Shown here: in pieces, positions 1-8,623 of the stretch
How the letters are laid out: every line of letters begins with the position of its first letter
Position numbering within the stretch: the stretch's first letter is position 1
DNA from: an uncultured Bacteroidales bacterium
GTDB taxonomy: Bacteria > Bacteroidota > Bacteroidia > Bacteroidales > Bacteroidaceae
DNA length: 33,953 bases
Direction: 5' to 3'
Assembly (NCBI GenBank): GCA_945787885.1
Contig: CALZJF010000026.1
Location: 1 to 33,953 of the forward strand
Translations under genes and position numbers: made by a program
Notes under the pieces: model-generated
The model's input: the letters and a program-made list of their open reading frames with translations, nothing else
What the model was told of the DNA's origin: nothing
The model's database searches: none

Positions 1-374
1 CGCAGGGCTTTTGGCAGGAAAGCGGGAGAAACGCGCTCCCAGGGGCTGGGAGGGGGCGGGAAAATGAAGGGGAAGGGAGGGGCTCCTATATATAATAATA
101 GAAAAAGAGGGAGGGAACGGAGAAAAGGGCATGGCAGGGGGCAACAAAAAAGCCAAACAGGGGCTCTCAACCGCCGACTGAGAGAACGGAGGCAATGGGA
201 AGGGAGGCTCAGGATGACCATTTTGAGGGGGCAAAGTGAATACTTTGAGGGGGCATTATGGCCACATTTGGGGGAGAAAATGGCCACTACCAGGGGCGGA
301 AGTGGCCATGCGGGAGGCTGAAGCTCTGGGGATGGGAGGAAAACGCTCCGTGGATGGAGGCGCAAAGCTCTGAA
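1..374. other. Gene-free left edge, purine-rich
   Basis: No credible gene was found here. The plus strand is very G/A-rich. An 85-codon open frame at 64-321 is low-complexity, rich in Gly and Arg, and runs straight through the repeat array at 215-323, so it is not called as a gene. The repeat array is listed separately; nothing else is recognisable. Confidence 0.6.
215..323 (+). repeat. 22-nt tandem repeat array A
   Basis: Four consecutive units of exactly 22 nt (215-236, 237-258, 259-280, 281-302) are followed by a 21-nt unit (303-323). The units are degenerate around TGACCACTTTGAGGGGYGAAAR; the first reads TGACCATTTTGAGGGGGC followed by AAAG. The same unit, period and shorter closing unit recur at 14568-14676 and, inverted, at 27339-27425. 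The units abut with no spacers, so this is not a CRISPR array. The period is not a multiple of three, which argues against a coding repeat. Confidence 0.8.
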
Positions 375-379
375 ATCAG

Positions 380-418
380 AAAAAAAAAATCCTCTCACCA
401 CGCAGCAGGGATGAGAGG
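380..418 (-). terminator. Intrinsic terminator, yqiA-like transcript
   Basis: Read on the minus strand, the stem CCTCTCA/TGAGAGG (412-418 with 391-397) is followed by A and then about ten T. It fits a Rho-independent terminator for the cmk-yqiA transcript ending at 682. The MITE at 439-627 lies between that stop codon and this terminator. Flanking ATCAGAAAA/TTTTCTGAT arms lengthen the stem. Confidence 0.75.
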
Positions 419-438
419 AATTTTCTGATTCTACTAAT

Positions 439-627
439 GGTAGGTTCTATAAATTAGTTTTCAATGTAAGGCAGTGTTTCTGTTTTACTTGGATGTCTTC
501 ACGCCTCTCGCACCGTATCTTTTTGTCTTTCATTCAGTCACGTAGCCCGCTACGCTCCTTCGTGAAAAACAAAAACCTACGGCACGATAGTCGCAAATAC
601 ATCGCAAGCTAATTGATAGAACCTACC
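439..627 (+). mobile_element. MITE copy 1, 189-bp foldback element
   Basis: The terminal inverted repeats are GGTAGGTTCTATAAATTAG at 439-457 and its complement with one mismatch at 609-627. The flanking 4-bp direct duplication is TAAT (435-438 and 628-631). Inside, 492-532 and 563-603 are inverted copies of each other matching at about 30 of 41 positions, and the centre has the palindrome CGTAGC-CC-GCTACG (541-554), so most of the element can fold into one hairpin. It has no open frame. A second full copy, inverted, lies at 25542-25730, and the first 53 bp of a third lie at 33901-33953. It is non-autonomous, and no transposase is present in the window. Confidence 0.88.
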
Positions 628-681
628 TAATGTTTTTGACCAATAAACCAAAGTTATCTCGTTCAACTAAAGAGGATGCGG

Positions 682-1293
682 TCAGAGCTGCAATATTTCC
701 CGAACGACGGGGAGGACGCTCCGCGAGAGGACTTTGTCGTTCAGGAAGTGTTCACCATCGAAGACCACGAAATGCTCGCGGCCATAGTGCTTCAGGAAAT
801 CCTTCTGATGATTCACTTTCTTGTCTTTATCGCCAAAGAGCCCCCAGACGCACTGCTTGTCGGCCGCATCAATGCCCTTGAAGGAGTCTTTCTCCAACGT
901 CCGGAATTGTGCTATCATCTCCTTATCTACCTTGAAATCCCGTGCGCCGTCTGCACGCTTGTTGCGAAACTCCTGACGGCCCATGCCTCCGAACGTCAGC
1001 AGACGCGCCATCTGGAAGGAGGGGTTGACGAGAATGCGGGGGAAGCCACGCAATTGTTCGGCATAGAAGGCTCCCATGGATGTGGCGAGGATGAGGTCGG
1101 GCTTTTCCGCTTCGAGTATCTCACGCAACAGCGCCATCGCCTCAAGGGGCATGACGGGGAGGTCAGGAGCCAGCACACGGAGCTCGTTCGGAGTGTCGGC
1201 AGCCGCGGGGTCGTAGAGCATTTGCCGAAGCGTGGCCACCGTTCCGCTTGCGCCGGACGATGCGAAGCCGTGGGCAAAGAGAATTTTCTTCAT
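682..1293 (-). CDS. YqiA-like alpha/beta-hydrolase (putative esterase)
   Basis: This 203-aa protein matches the small UPF0227/YqiA esterase family in length and layout. It opens with the beta-strand and oxyanion motif ILFAHGFASSG (about residues 4-14). The likely nucleophile is Ser72 in ATSMGAF, a nucleophile elbow with Ala in place of the first Gly. Asp155 or Asp157 (FGDKDKKV) and His182 (FDGEHFLND) would complete the triad. There is no signal peptide, so it is probably cytoplasmic. It starts 23 bp after the cmk stop codon and is probably co-transcribed with it. The substrate is unknown; YqiA of E. coli acts on short acyl esters and palmitoyl-CoA in vitro. A MITE sits 54 bp past its stop codon. 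Confidence 0.8.
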   Translation of the reverse strand: MKKILFAHGFASSGASGTVATLRQMLYDPAAADTPNELRVLAPDLPVMPLEAMALLREILEAEKPDLILATSMGAFYAEQLRGFPRILVNPSFQMARLLTFGGMGRQEFRNKRADGARDFKVDKEMIAQFRTLEKDSFKGIDAADKQCVWGLFGDKDKKVNHQKDFLKHYGREHFVVFDGEHFLNDKVLSRSVLPVVREILQL

Positions 1294-1316
1294 CGTTGTA
1301 GGAAATTAAGGATGAG

Positions 1317-2015
1317 CTATTCAGCCATCGCCTCGCGCGCCTTCTGCAGCAGCCACTGGCTTTGCTCCTCACGCGTGAGGTCAGAATTGTCGAGCAGGAG
1401 GGCATCGTCGGCCTGCTTCAGGGGTGCTACGGCGCGGTGTGAATCGAGATAGTCGCGCTCGCGAACGTTCTTCAGGATATCATCGTAGGCAGCAGGCTGA
1501 CCTTTGGCAAGCAATTCGTCGTAGCGACGCTGTGCGCGGACCTCAGCCCTCGCCGTGACGAAGACTTTGAGTTCGGCGTGGGGGAAGACGACGGTGCCGA
1601 TGTCGCGGCCGTCCATGACGATGCCACCCTCTTCGCCCATCTTCTGCTGCTGCAGCGTCAGCGCAGCGCGCACGAAGGGCAGTGCGGCAATGATGCTCAC
1701 ACGGCTGGAAACGTCGATGCCACGGATGTATGCCTCCACGACCTCACCGTTCAGAGAGGGCTCGGGCAGGCGAGTCGTGGGGTTGAGCACGAAGCCCACC
1801 TGCACCTTTCCGCCTTCGATGTCGGCTCTGAGGGCAGCTTCATTGAGCGAAGAAGCCTCATCGAAGAAGCCTTGGCGGAGGGCGTAGAGCGTGACGGTGC
1901 GGTACATGGCACCCGTATCGACATAGATGTATCCGAGTTCGCGAGCAAGCTGTTTGGCCATCGTGCTCTTTCCGCACGAGCTGTGGCCGTCGATGGCTAT
2001 GGTGATATTCTTCAT
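1317..2015 (-). CDS. cmk: Cytidylate kinase
   Basis: This 232-aa enzyme phosphorylates CMP and dCMP with ATP in pyrimidine nucleotide synthesis. The P-loop GHSSCGKST is at residues 10-18, followed by the typical YVDTGAMYR segment (about 31-39). The CMP-binding insert and the [20 protein letters not shown] motif are also present. Length and architecture are normal for bacterial Cmk. The start codon lies about 28 bp downstream of the transcription start predicted from a TACCTTTG box at 2049-2056. The esterase gene follows at 23 bp and probably shares the transcript. Confidence 0.95.
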   Translation of the reverse strand: MKNITIAIDGHSSCGKSTMAKQLARELGYIYVDTGAMYRTVTLYALRQGFFDEASSLNEAALRADIEGGKVQVGFVLNPTTRLPEPSLNGEVVEAYIRGIDVSSRVSIIAALPFVRAALTLQQQKMGEEGGIVMDGRDIGTVVFPHAELKVFVTARAEVRAQRRYDELLAKGQPAAYDDILKNVRERDYLDSHRAVAPLKQADDALLLDNSDLTREEQSQWLLQKAREAMAE

Positions 2016-2048
2016 AGGAATTGGGGGATATTACGATTGATTTCGGGG

Positions 2049-2056
2049 CAAAGGTA
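2049..2056 (-). promoter_or_regulatory. Predicted -7 promoter box of cmk
   Basis: On the minus strand the sequence is TACCTTTG, a full match to the Bacteroidetes -7 consensus TAnnTTTG, about 34 bp before the cmk start codon. No good -33 TTTG is seen at the expected distance, so this is a moderate call. Confidence 0.5.
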
Positions 2057-2106
2057 CAAAAAAATCGGCCACGAATGCGCAGAATCATGGCGGAAATCGT
2101 GAGGTT

Positions 2107-5100
2107 TCAGAGAACGACGTCCCTGAGGAGTGCCATCATCTCCTCTCGACTCATGCTGGCACTGATGTCGCCGCCTTCGAGGAGGGCATCGGCCATGTTT
2201 TTTTTCGTCTGATGGAGATGGATGATTTTTTCTTCAATGGTGCCGGTGGCAATCAGGCGATAGACGGTGACGGACTTATGCTGCCCGATGCGGTAGGCGC
2301 GGTCGCTGGCCTGGTCTTCGATGGCAGGATTCCACCAAGGGTCGAGATGCACCACATAGTCGGCGGCAGTGAGGTTGAGTCCCACTCCGCCGGCTTTCAG
2401 ACTGATGAGGAAGAGGGGCATATCGCCGTGCTGGAACTCTTCTACGAGGCGGATGCGCTCCTTGGCGGTGACGGAACCGTCGAGATAGAGATAGCTGATG
2501 CCTTCGCTGTCAAGACGCTGGCGCACGAGGGCGAGATGGGATGTGAACTGGCTGAAGACGAGGGCGCGGTGATGGTTGGAATGAAGTTCGCCCACGAGCT
2601 GCATGAACCGTTCCAGCTTGGAGGATGGGATGTGGAGCGAGGCTTCTACGAGGCGGACATTGCAGACAGCCTGCCTCAGGCGCGTGATTTCTGCCAAAGC
2701 CTGCACGGCGGTGGCGGCATTGTCTTCCATTTCGGCGATGGCTTTCTGACGGATGTTGTCGTAGAAAGCCCATTCCTCGGGCGACATCTCTACCTGAAGG
2801 GTGATTTCGGTCTTTTCCGGAAGTTCGCTGAGCACTTCGCTCTTCGTGCGGCGTAGGATGAAGGGCGTGATGATGCGTTTGAGCTGTCGCTGGCTCTCCT
2901 TGTCGTGGTCGCGCTCGATGGGGAGGAGGAACCGTTCGGTGAAGGCTTGGAAGGTGCCGAGCAAACCGGGATTGGCAAACTGCATGAGATTCCAGATTTC
3001 GCTCACATGGTTCTGGAGCGGCGTGCCGGTGAGGAGGAGGCGGAAGTCGGCTTGGAGCTTCATGGCCGCCTGCGACATTTTCGTATCGCGGTTCTTGATG
3101 TTGTGAGCCTCGTCGAGGACGATGGTGTTCCAGACGAGCGATGTGAGGATTTCCTCTTCGTTGGAGAGGAGGCCATAGGTGGCGACGACGATGTCGAAAG
3201 CCTCCGCCTTCTTGACGACCGCTTTGCGTTGTTCGCCCGAAATGTTGAGGATTTTCACATTGAGCGATGGGGCGAAGCGCTGGATTTCATCGCGCCAGTT
3301 CATCACGACGGACGTAGGCACGACCACAAGTTGCGGCCCCTGGGCAGCCCGGCTGAGGAGGAGGGCGATGGCTTGCAGCGTCTTTCCCAATCCCATATCG
3401 TCGGCCAGCAGGGCTCCCGCCCCCCAGAGTGCGAGCCTCGACATCCAGAAAAATCCGTCCTTCTGATAGCTGCGCAGCTCGGCATTGATGTTTTTGGGGA
3501 TTTTTATTTCGGCCGCATTGGATTGCCCGATTCTTTCCACGAGTTGCCGGAACGTCTTGTCGGCTTCGAGTGGCACCCCGCTGTCGGCGAGGGTTTCGAG
3601 CATGGGGGCATTGAAGGAGGAGAGCCTGATTTTGCCTTTTTCGATGGTGGCCACACGGCCGATGATGTCGATCTGACGTCGCAGCTCGGAGGTGAGGCGT
3701 ACGAACTCTTGGTCAGAGAGCTGAATGAAAGAGCCCTTGGCATGGGAAGCCTTTTCGATGAGTTCGGCAATCTTCACCTTCTTCTCCGCACTGATCTGAA
3801 TATCGCCGGAAAGTTCGAACCAGCTTGCCACACCTTTGATTTTCACCTTGATATCGCCGGGCTTGATGGATGCCCGCGCCACTCTCAGCTTTTCGCCCTC
3901 GGGCCATTCCACGACGGCAATGTCGCCCCGTCCCTGCAGCCGTTCGAGCAGCATCAGGCAGTCTTCGGGGGTGAGGTCCCAGAGATACGTATCGACGGCA
4001 TTCTCTTCAAAATCCGTCATCATCTGTTCCACCTGCTCATAGCATTCCCTTTCCTTTTTCAGATTCCGCTTCGTCAGCACCTGCCGGCCGTTGATGGTGG
4101 TCGTGATGGTCTGCATGCCCTTTCCCGGCTTGCACAGAGGCGGCACATCGCCAAAGGGCCGTACGGCGATTTGGCAGCGGAAGCCTTCGCCCGCAGGCTG
4201 CAGGCGGACAATCGTCTCGGGGTGAGGCTCGATGGTGGCAATGTCGTCGCTCTCATCGAGGAGGTCGCTCATGACGACGGATTCTCCACTGAGGTTTTTG
4301 AGCAGGACGGTGAGTTTGTCTTTGGCTTTTTCGGGAATACGGACAGACTTCAGCCCATCGATGGTTCTGAGCAGTTTGGCGTTCACCTTCATGACCTTTA
4401 TCTCACTGCCGTCTATTTGCACGAAACAGTCATTTTCCACCTTGCCGGTATCGACATTCGAGGTCACGACGTATCTTTTGCCCGCCAACTTTACGCTCAA
4501 CTGCGGCTTTTCGGCAATGATATCAAGATGAACGCCCGACTGCGCATCGAAGACATAGGGGTGGCCTACCATAGCGGCAATGGCCTTTACTCCCGACAAC
4601 GAATAGGACACGTTGCTGCCATACCAGCCGTAGCCATAAGATTCCACACACGAGCCGATTCTTCTGTCCAATTCAGACATGCCATCCACCTTGCCCGCCA
4701 AGAGCTTGTCCAGCGCAATGTTGCGTCCGGCAGTCCAGTTGATGCCGTCCTTGCTCTTCTGGAGCTTGGGCTGTATGTGCAGGCCAGCAGTGTTGACCAT
4801 ATAGGCAATTCTCTGCATCGCCACGCTCTTTGAATCCGCCTTCTTGCCGGCAGCATGGCAGCTGTTCAGCACGAGAAGCTCATCGAGCTTGATTTCCCAC
4901 TCTTCCCTGTCAATCTGACTGAGCAGTGTGGGCACGATGCCGTTCGTCGGGATGTCCTGATAGCGTTCGAAGTCGGAGGAGAGCTCTATCTGCATGAGTC
5001 GGAGGCCTTTTTCGTCCACCTTGTCAAGGACATCGCTGTAGGGCGGCTCGGAGAGAAGATGATAGTGCTTGCAGACGAGCGTAAGGAGGATTTTCTCTGA

Positions 5101-6105
5101 AAACATCTCGACGTTGCCCAAACACGTCCGGATGTTGATATTCGATTTCTTTCCCTGCGATATGAGGAGCAGGATTTTCAAGACGACCGACTCATGCTGC
5201 CCCACGTGAGGATTCTGCAACAGATTCCTGATCATCTTTTGCGCAGCGGCCAACGTGGAATTGACAAGCGCCACAGCATAGTAGAAATTCAGAATGGGTT
5301 CGGAGAAACAGATGGCACCAAAAATTTTCAGGAATTCGAGGAACAGCTTTGCCGCCTTGTTGTATTCCCCCCGCTGCAAACAGCTGAAGGCTTCGATGCA
5401 GACGTCATATTTCGAATAGCCGGATGCGTCATACTCTGCGCTCGCCCTGTCAGCATCACCGACGAAATGCCTGTAAAAGCCTACCGCCGCACCTATTTTT
5501 TCTTTCAGTTCTGAATTGAAATTCGGGTTGTTGACATAGAGTTTGTCAATATACTCAAAGTCGTCGGCATTGAAATTGAACGCCACGAGCCGAGTATAAT
5601 GGTATCCATACAGACTCTTCAGACAATCATCATTGAGGTGCATGAGGAAGGGGAGATTCTGCTTCGGGCCGGACGAAGCAGGATTGAAAAGTGACCATAC
5701 GATACTCTGCAAATAACCGGTGTAAGAATTGGTGTTCACCTGCTTCAAGGCAGCCTGGAAACTCTCTCCGCGCATGAACTGATAGTAAGCCAGTGCGAAC
5801 TCAGGGTGACTGCCGATTACATTGTTCCTGACGATTTGAACGATGGGATTTATATGCTCAGGGTCGATGACAGCAATGATGTCTTTCCAAACGACGGGGT
5901 TGATGTAGAACACATTGACGCCATAATCCCTCTTTTCCTCTATAACGACCTGTTCAGCCGAATATTTGTCGATGAACCCATTTGAGTTTTTCTTCTTGTG
6001 CCCCAATGCTCTGGCCACGTTCAGGACATCGCTTCTGGAAAAAGGCACGCAGACGCAGGCCAGGGCCTGCAAGACAGTGTCGTTGGAGTATTCTTTCTGT
6101 TTCAT
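2107..6105 (-). CDS. Large SNF2-family DEAH helicase
   Basis: I start this gene at the ATG at 6105 (1332 aa, MKQKEYSNDTV). The upstream extension to 6153 would need a TTG start and adds an atypical leader. The C-terminal third is a clear SNF2/Swi2 double-stranded-DNA translocase: motif I LADDMGLGKTLQA with Lys908, DEAH at 998-1001, LLLTGTPLQN, then the helicase-C domain with VFSQFTSHL, LISLKAGGVGLNLT and QASDRAYRIGQ (about 1265-1275). The first ~860 residues are not recognised. They include a helical, repeat-like section (about 230-400) and a central section of mixed character. It may remodel protein-DNA complexes or RNA polymerase as RapA does. No methylase or nuclease partner lies beside it, so a defence role is not supported. 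Confidence 0.88.
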   Translation of the reverse strand: MKQKEYSNDTVLQALACVCVPFSRSDVLNVARALGHKKKNSNGFIDKYSAEQVVIEEKRDYGVNVFYINPVVWKDIIAVIDPEHINPIVQIVRNNVIGSHPEFALAYYQFMRGESFQAALKQVNTNSYTGYLQSIVWSLFNPASSGPKQNLPFLMHLNDDCLKSLYGYHYTRLVAFNFNADDFEYIDKLYVNNPNFNSELKEKIGAAVGFYRHFVGDADRASAEYDASGYSKYDVCIEAFSCLQRGEYNKAAKLFLEFLKIFGAICFSEPILNFYYAVALVNSTLAAAQKMIRNLLQNPHVGQHESVVLKILLLISQGKKSNINIRTCLGNVEMFSEKILLTLVCKHYHLLSEPPYSDVLDKVDEKGLRLMQIELSSDFERYQDIPTNGIVPTLLSQIDREEWEIKLDELLVLNSCHAAGKKADSKSVAMQRIAYMVNTAGLHIQPKLQKSKDGINWTAGRNIALDKLLAGKVDGMSELDRRIGSCVESYGYGWYGSNVSYSLSGVKAIAAMVGHPYVFDAQSGVHLDIIAEKPQLSVKLAGKRYVVTSNVDTGKVENDCFVQIDGSEIKVMKVNAKLLRTIDGLKSVRIPEKAKDKLTVLLKNLSGESVVMSDLLDESDDIATIEPHPETIVRLQPAGEGFRCQIAVRPFGDVPPLCKPGKGMQTITTTINGRQVLTKRNLKKERECYEQVEQMMTDFEENAVDTYLWDLTPEDCLMLLERLQGRGDIAVVEWPEGEKLRVARASIKPGDIKVKIKGVASWFELSGDIQISAEKKVKIAELIEKASHAKGSFIQLSDQEFVRLTSELRRQIDIIGRVATIEKGKIRLSSFNAPMLETLADSGVPLEADKTFRQLVERIGQSNAAEIKIPKNINAELRSYQKDGFFWMSRLALWGAGALLADDMGLGKTLQAIALLLSRAAQGPQLVVVPTSVVMNWRDEIQRFAPSLNVKILNISGEQRKAVVKKAEAFDIVVATYGLLSNEEEILTSLVWNTIVLDEAHNIKNRDTKMSQAAMKLQADFRLLLTGTPLQNHVSEIWNLMQFANPGLLGTFQAFTERFLLPIERDHDKESQRQLKRIITPFILRRTKSEVLSELPEKTEITLQVEMSPEEWAFYDNIRQKAIAEMEDNAATAVQALAEITRLRQAVCNVRLVEASLHIPSSKLERFMQLVGELHSNHHRALVFSQFTSHLALVRQRLDSEGISYLYLDGSVTAKERIRLVEEFQHGDMPLFLISLKAGGVGLNLTAADYVVHLDPWWNPAIEDQASDRAYRIGQHKSVTVYRLIATGTIEEKIIHLHQTKKNMADALLEGGDISASMSREEMMALLRDVVL

Positions 6106-6202
6106 TACAAAAGTTTGTGGATGGGGGAAACATGATACGAAGATTGCTGGCAAACTTCATTCTCCGGGAGAAAACGGGAAAATGCCGGCAACCAGCCTCT
6201 GT

Positions 6203-7627
6203 TCAATAGAGAAGCCGTGCGAGGAGCATGGAGACGAGGGTGGCAACGCCCACGCTGACGAGGCCGGGCATCATGAAACTATGGTTGAGGAGATACTTTC
6301 CGATGACGGTCGTCCCGCTGCGGTCGAAGTTGACGGTGGCGATGTCTGAAGGATAGTTGGGAATGAAGAAATAGCCATAGACGCTGGGGAAGACACCGAG
6401 GAGGACTTCGCCGGGAATGCCTAAGGAATATGCCAAGGGCAACATCGAAACGACGACGGCACCCTGGGAATTGATGAGGACGGAGACGGTGAAAAAGACG
6501 ATGGCGATGCTCCAGGGATAGTCTGCGACGATGACGGAGAGCATCTGCTGAATGTCAGCCATATAGTTTGCGAAGAGCGTATCGGCCATCCATGCAATGC
6601 CGTAGATAGCCACGACAGCCACCATGCCGCTCTGCCAAACGGCGCCTGCTACCGCCTTCTTCGGGCTCGCCTTGCAGCAGATGACCATCAGTGCCGCTGC
6701 CACGAGCATGACCACCTGAATGACGATGTTCATCTTCAGCGGCTTCGCTACACACTGCGTCAGCCCCTCCTGCACGATGCCCAGCTGTGCCAATTGCGTG
6801 GGCGTGATGCCGTGGAAGCCGGCCGTCGCTCCGCTGACGGGCACCACCTGGGGATAGGATGGCAGAAGATTCTGAAAGGATGCGAAGACGACGATGACGA
6901 TGATGGCGGCGAAGAAGATGCCGACGGCGCGGCGAGCATCGGGGGAAATCTCGCGGTTGAGGAGAGTCTGCTCGCTGCCAAACATCTCTTCGCGCAGGGC
7001 AGGGTCGTGCAGCCGCTTCTGGAAGTCGGGGTCGAGGTCGAGGTCCAAGCCCCGGCGATAGGAGCAGGCGCAGGCAGCGAGGAGCCCGGCGAGTGTGGCG
7101 GGAATGGTGACCATGAGCACGCGCGGTATGCTGATGTCGAAACCATACTGGGCGGAAATGGTGGTGAAGGCCACTACTGCGGCGGCGATGGGGGAGCAGG
7201 TGATGCCGAGCTGGGAGGCGATGGATGCCACGGCGCAGGGACGCTCGGGACGAATGCCTTTCCGGAGCGCGATGTCGGCGATGATGGGCATGAGGGTATA
7301 GACCACGTGGCCCGTCCCGACGAGGACGGTGAGGAAGAAGGTGCAGAGGGGAGCGAAGAGGGTGATGTGCGCGGGATGGCGGCGGAGCAGGCGTTCGGCA
7401 ATCTGTATGAGCCAGTCCATGCCTCCCGATGCCTGCAACATGCCTGCACAGGCTACGGCGGCAACGATGATATAGATGACATCGGTGGGCGGGGTGCCGG
7501 GTTTCAGGCCGAAGGCCAGGACGAGGATGGCGAGGGCGATGCCGGAGATGGCACCCAAAGCCAGACTGCCATAGCGGGAGCCGACGTAGAGGGCTACGAG
7601 GACGATGAGGAGTTGCAGCAGGAACAT
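6203..7627 (-). CDS. dcuB: Anaerobic C4-dicarboxylate antiporter, DcuA/DcuB family
   Basis: The chosen start at 7627 (MFLLQLLIVLVALYVG) gives 474 aa. An in-frame extension to 7711 would add a polar leader ahead of the first membrane helix, so I reject it. The protein is a multi-helix inner-membrane carrier with strong DcuA/DcuB signatures: LQASGGMDWLIQIAERLLRR, VGTGHVVYTLMPII, IRPERP and a C-terminal FDRSGTT. The family exchanges external fumarate, malate or aspartate for internal succinate during anaerobic growth. It lies 184 bp downstream of frdB on the same strand, which supports a role in fumarate respiration and succinate export. It is somewhat longer than E. coli DcuB. The dcuB name rests on family similarity, and dcuA cannot be excluded. 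Confidence 0.9.
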   Translation of the reverse strand: MFLLQLLIVLVALYVGSRYGSLALGAISGIALAILVLAFGLKPGTPPTDVIYIIVAAVACAGMLQASGGMDWLIQIAERLLRRHPAHITLFAPLCTFFLTVLVGTGHVVYTLMPIIADIALRKGIRPERPCAVASIASQLGITCSPIAAAVVAFTTISAQYGFDISIPRVLMVTIPATLAGLLAACACSYRRGLDLDLDPDFQKRLHDPALREEMFGSEQTLLNREISPDARRAVGIFFAAIIVIVVFASFQNLLPSYPQVVPVSGATAGFHGITPTQLAQLGIVQEGLTQCVAKPLKMNIVIQVVMLVAAALMVICCKASPKKAVAGAVWQSGMVAVVAIYGIAWMADTLFANYMADIQQMLSVIVADYPWSIAIVFFTVSVLINSQGAVVVSMLPLAYSLGIPGEVLLGVFPSVYGYFFIPNYPSDIATVNFDRSGTTVIGKYLLNHSFMMPGLVSVGVATLVSMLLARLLY

Positions 7628-7750
7628 GACGAAGACAGATATGGAGCGAGAAGGAGTGAAGAGGTGAAGAAAAAAAGGTGGGTTCTGACTATCCGAAGCA
7701 CAGTTATGCACTGCGTGGTAGTAGAACTCACCTTTGAATGATTATCTCAT

Positions 7751-7796
7751 GCCTCCCTCTCCAGCCTCAGCGTTGGGCCGGCCGGAGTAAGGGAGC
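7751..7796 (-). other. Imperfect hairpin between frdB and dcuB
   Basis: The arms GCTCCCTTACTCCGGCC and GGCTGGAGAGGGAGGC (minus strand) can pair imperfectly. No T-run follows, so a standard intrinsic terminator is not supported. It could stabilise the frdCAB message or partly separate it from dcuB. Confidence 0.3.
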
Positions 7797-7811
7797 GCGA
7801 GGAACAGCGAA

Positions 7812-8570
7812 TCAGTCAGCCAGCTTTGCGCTGATGAACTCACGGTTCAGGCGTGCGATGTTGGCGATGGTCTCGTTCTTCGGGCATACAGCCTCGCAAG
7901 CGCGGGTGTTGGTGCAGTTTCCGAATCCGAGTTCGTCCATCTTGGCCACCATGGCCTTCGCACGCTTGGCAGCCTCCACGCGTCCCTGCGGGAGCAGTGC
8001 GAACTGGCTCACCTTGCTCGAGACGAAGAGCATGGCCGAACCGTTCTTGCAGGCAGCCACACAGGCACCGCAGCCGATACACGTGGCGCAGTCCATAGCC
8101 TCGTCAGCGTCGGCCTTGGGGATGAGGATGGCATTGGCATCCTGAGCCTGGCCGGTGCGGATGGTGGTATAGCCGCCGGCAGCCTGAATCTTATCGAATG
8201 CCGAACGGTCAACCATGCAGTCCTTGATGACGGGGAATGCGGCAGAACGCCAGGGCTCGACGGTGATGACATCGCCATCGTTGAAGCGGCGCATATAGAG
8301 CTGGCACGTGGTGGCGCCGCGCTCCGTCTTGCCGTGGGGCGTACCGTTGATATAGAGAGAGCACATACCGCAGATACCCTCGCGGCAGTCGTGGTCGAAG
8401 GTGAACGGCTCCTTACCCTCGTTGATAAGCTCTTCGTTGAGGATGTCGAGCATTTCGAGGAAACTGGTATCATCGGGAATGTTGCTCATCTGCTTCTCTT
8501 CGAAGTGGCCGGCATCCTTCGGACCGTTCTGTTTCCAGTATTTTACAGTGAAAGAAATATTCTTTGCCAT
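7812..8570 (-). CDS. frdB: Fumarate reductase/succinate dehydrogenase iron-sulfur subunit
   Basis: This 252-aa electron-transfer subunit passes electrons from the membrane cytochrome b to the flavin subunit. The N-terminal 2Fe-2S ferredoxin domain has DCREGICGMCS (Cys62, Cys67, Cys70). The C-terminal domain has CATCIGCGACVAAC (Cys161, 164, 167, 170, 174) and NCTNTRACEAVCP (Cys219, 225, 229), which supply the 4Fe-4S and 3Fe-4S clusters. It is the last gene of frdCAB and starts 53 bp after the frdA stop codon. In anaerobic Bacteroidales this complex works mainly as a fumarate reductase; direction cannot be read from sequence, and the sdhB name is equally used. Confidence 0.95.
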   Translation of the reverse strand: MAKNISFTVKYWKQNGPKDAGHFEEKQMSNIPDDTSFLEMLDILNEELINEGKEPFTFDHDCREGICGMCSLYINGTPHGKTERGATTCQLYMRRFNDGDVITVEPWRSAAFPVIKDCMVDRSAFDKIQAAGGYTTIRTGQAQDANAILIPKADADEAMDCATCIGCGACVAACKNGSAMLFVSSKVSQFALLPQGRVEAAKRAKAMVAKMDELGFGNCTNTRACEAVCPKNETIANIARLNREFISAKLAD

Positions 8571-8623
8571 TGTTGTTGTTGCTTGTTAGAATTCTACAAA
8601 TTTGATTCGCGTAAAATAATGGA

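Noticed and set aside
64-321. 85-codon open frame as a gene
   Set aside because: Low-complexity Gly/Arg sequence overlapping the repeat array, with no recognisable motif.
215-323. The tandem arrays as CRISPR
   Set aside because: Units of 22 nt abut with no unique spacers, they are degenerate, and no cas gene is present.
2905-4833. 642-codon plus-strand frame opposite the SNF2 gene
   Set aside because: No motif, and the minus strand carries conserved helicase motifs through this stretch.
2107-6105. SNF2 gene as part of a phage-defence island
   Set aside because: Neighbours are cmk and a dicarboxylate transporter; no methylase, nuclease or other defence partner is visible.
7628-7711. N-terminal extension of the Dcu-type antiporter
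   Set aside because: The extra 28 residues precede the first membrane helix and do not resemble the family.
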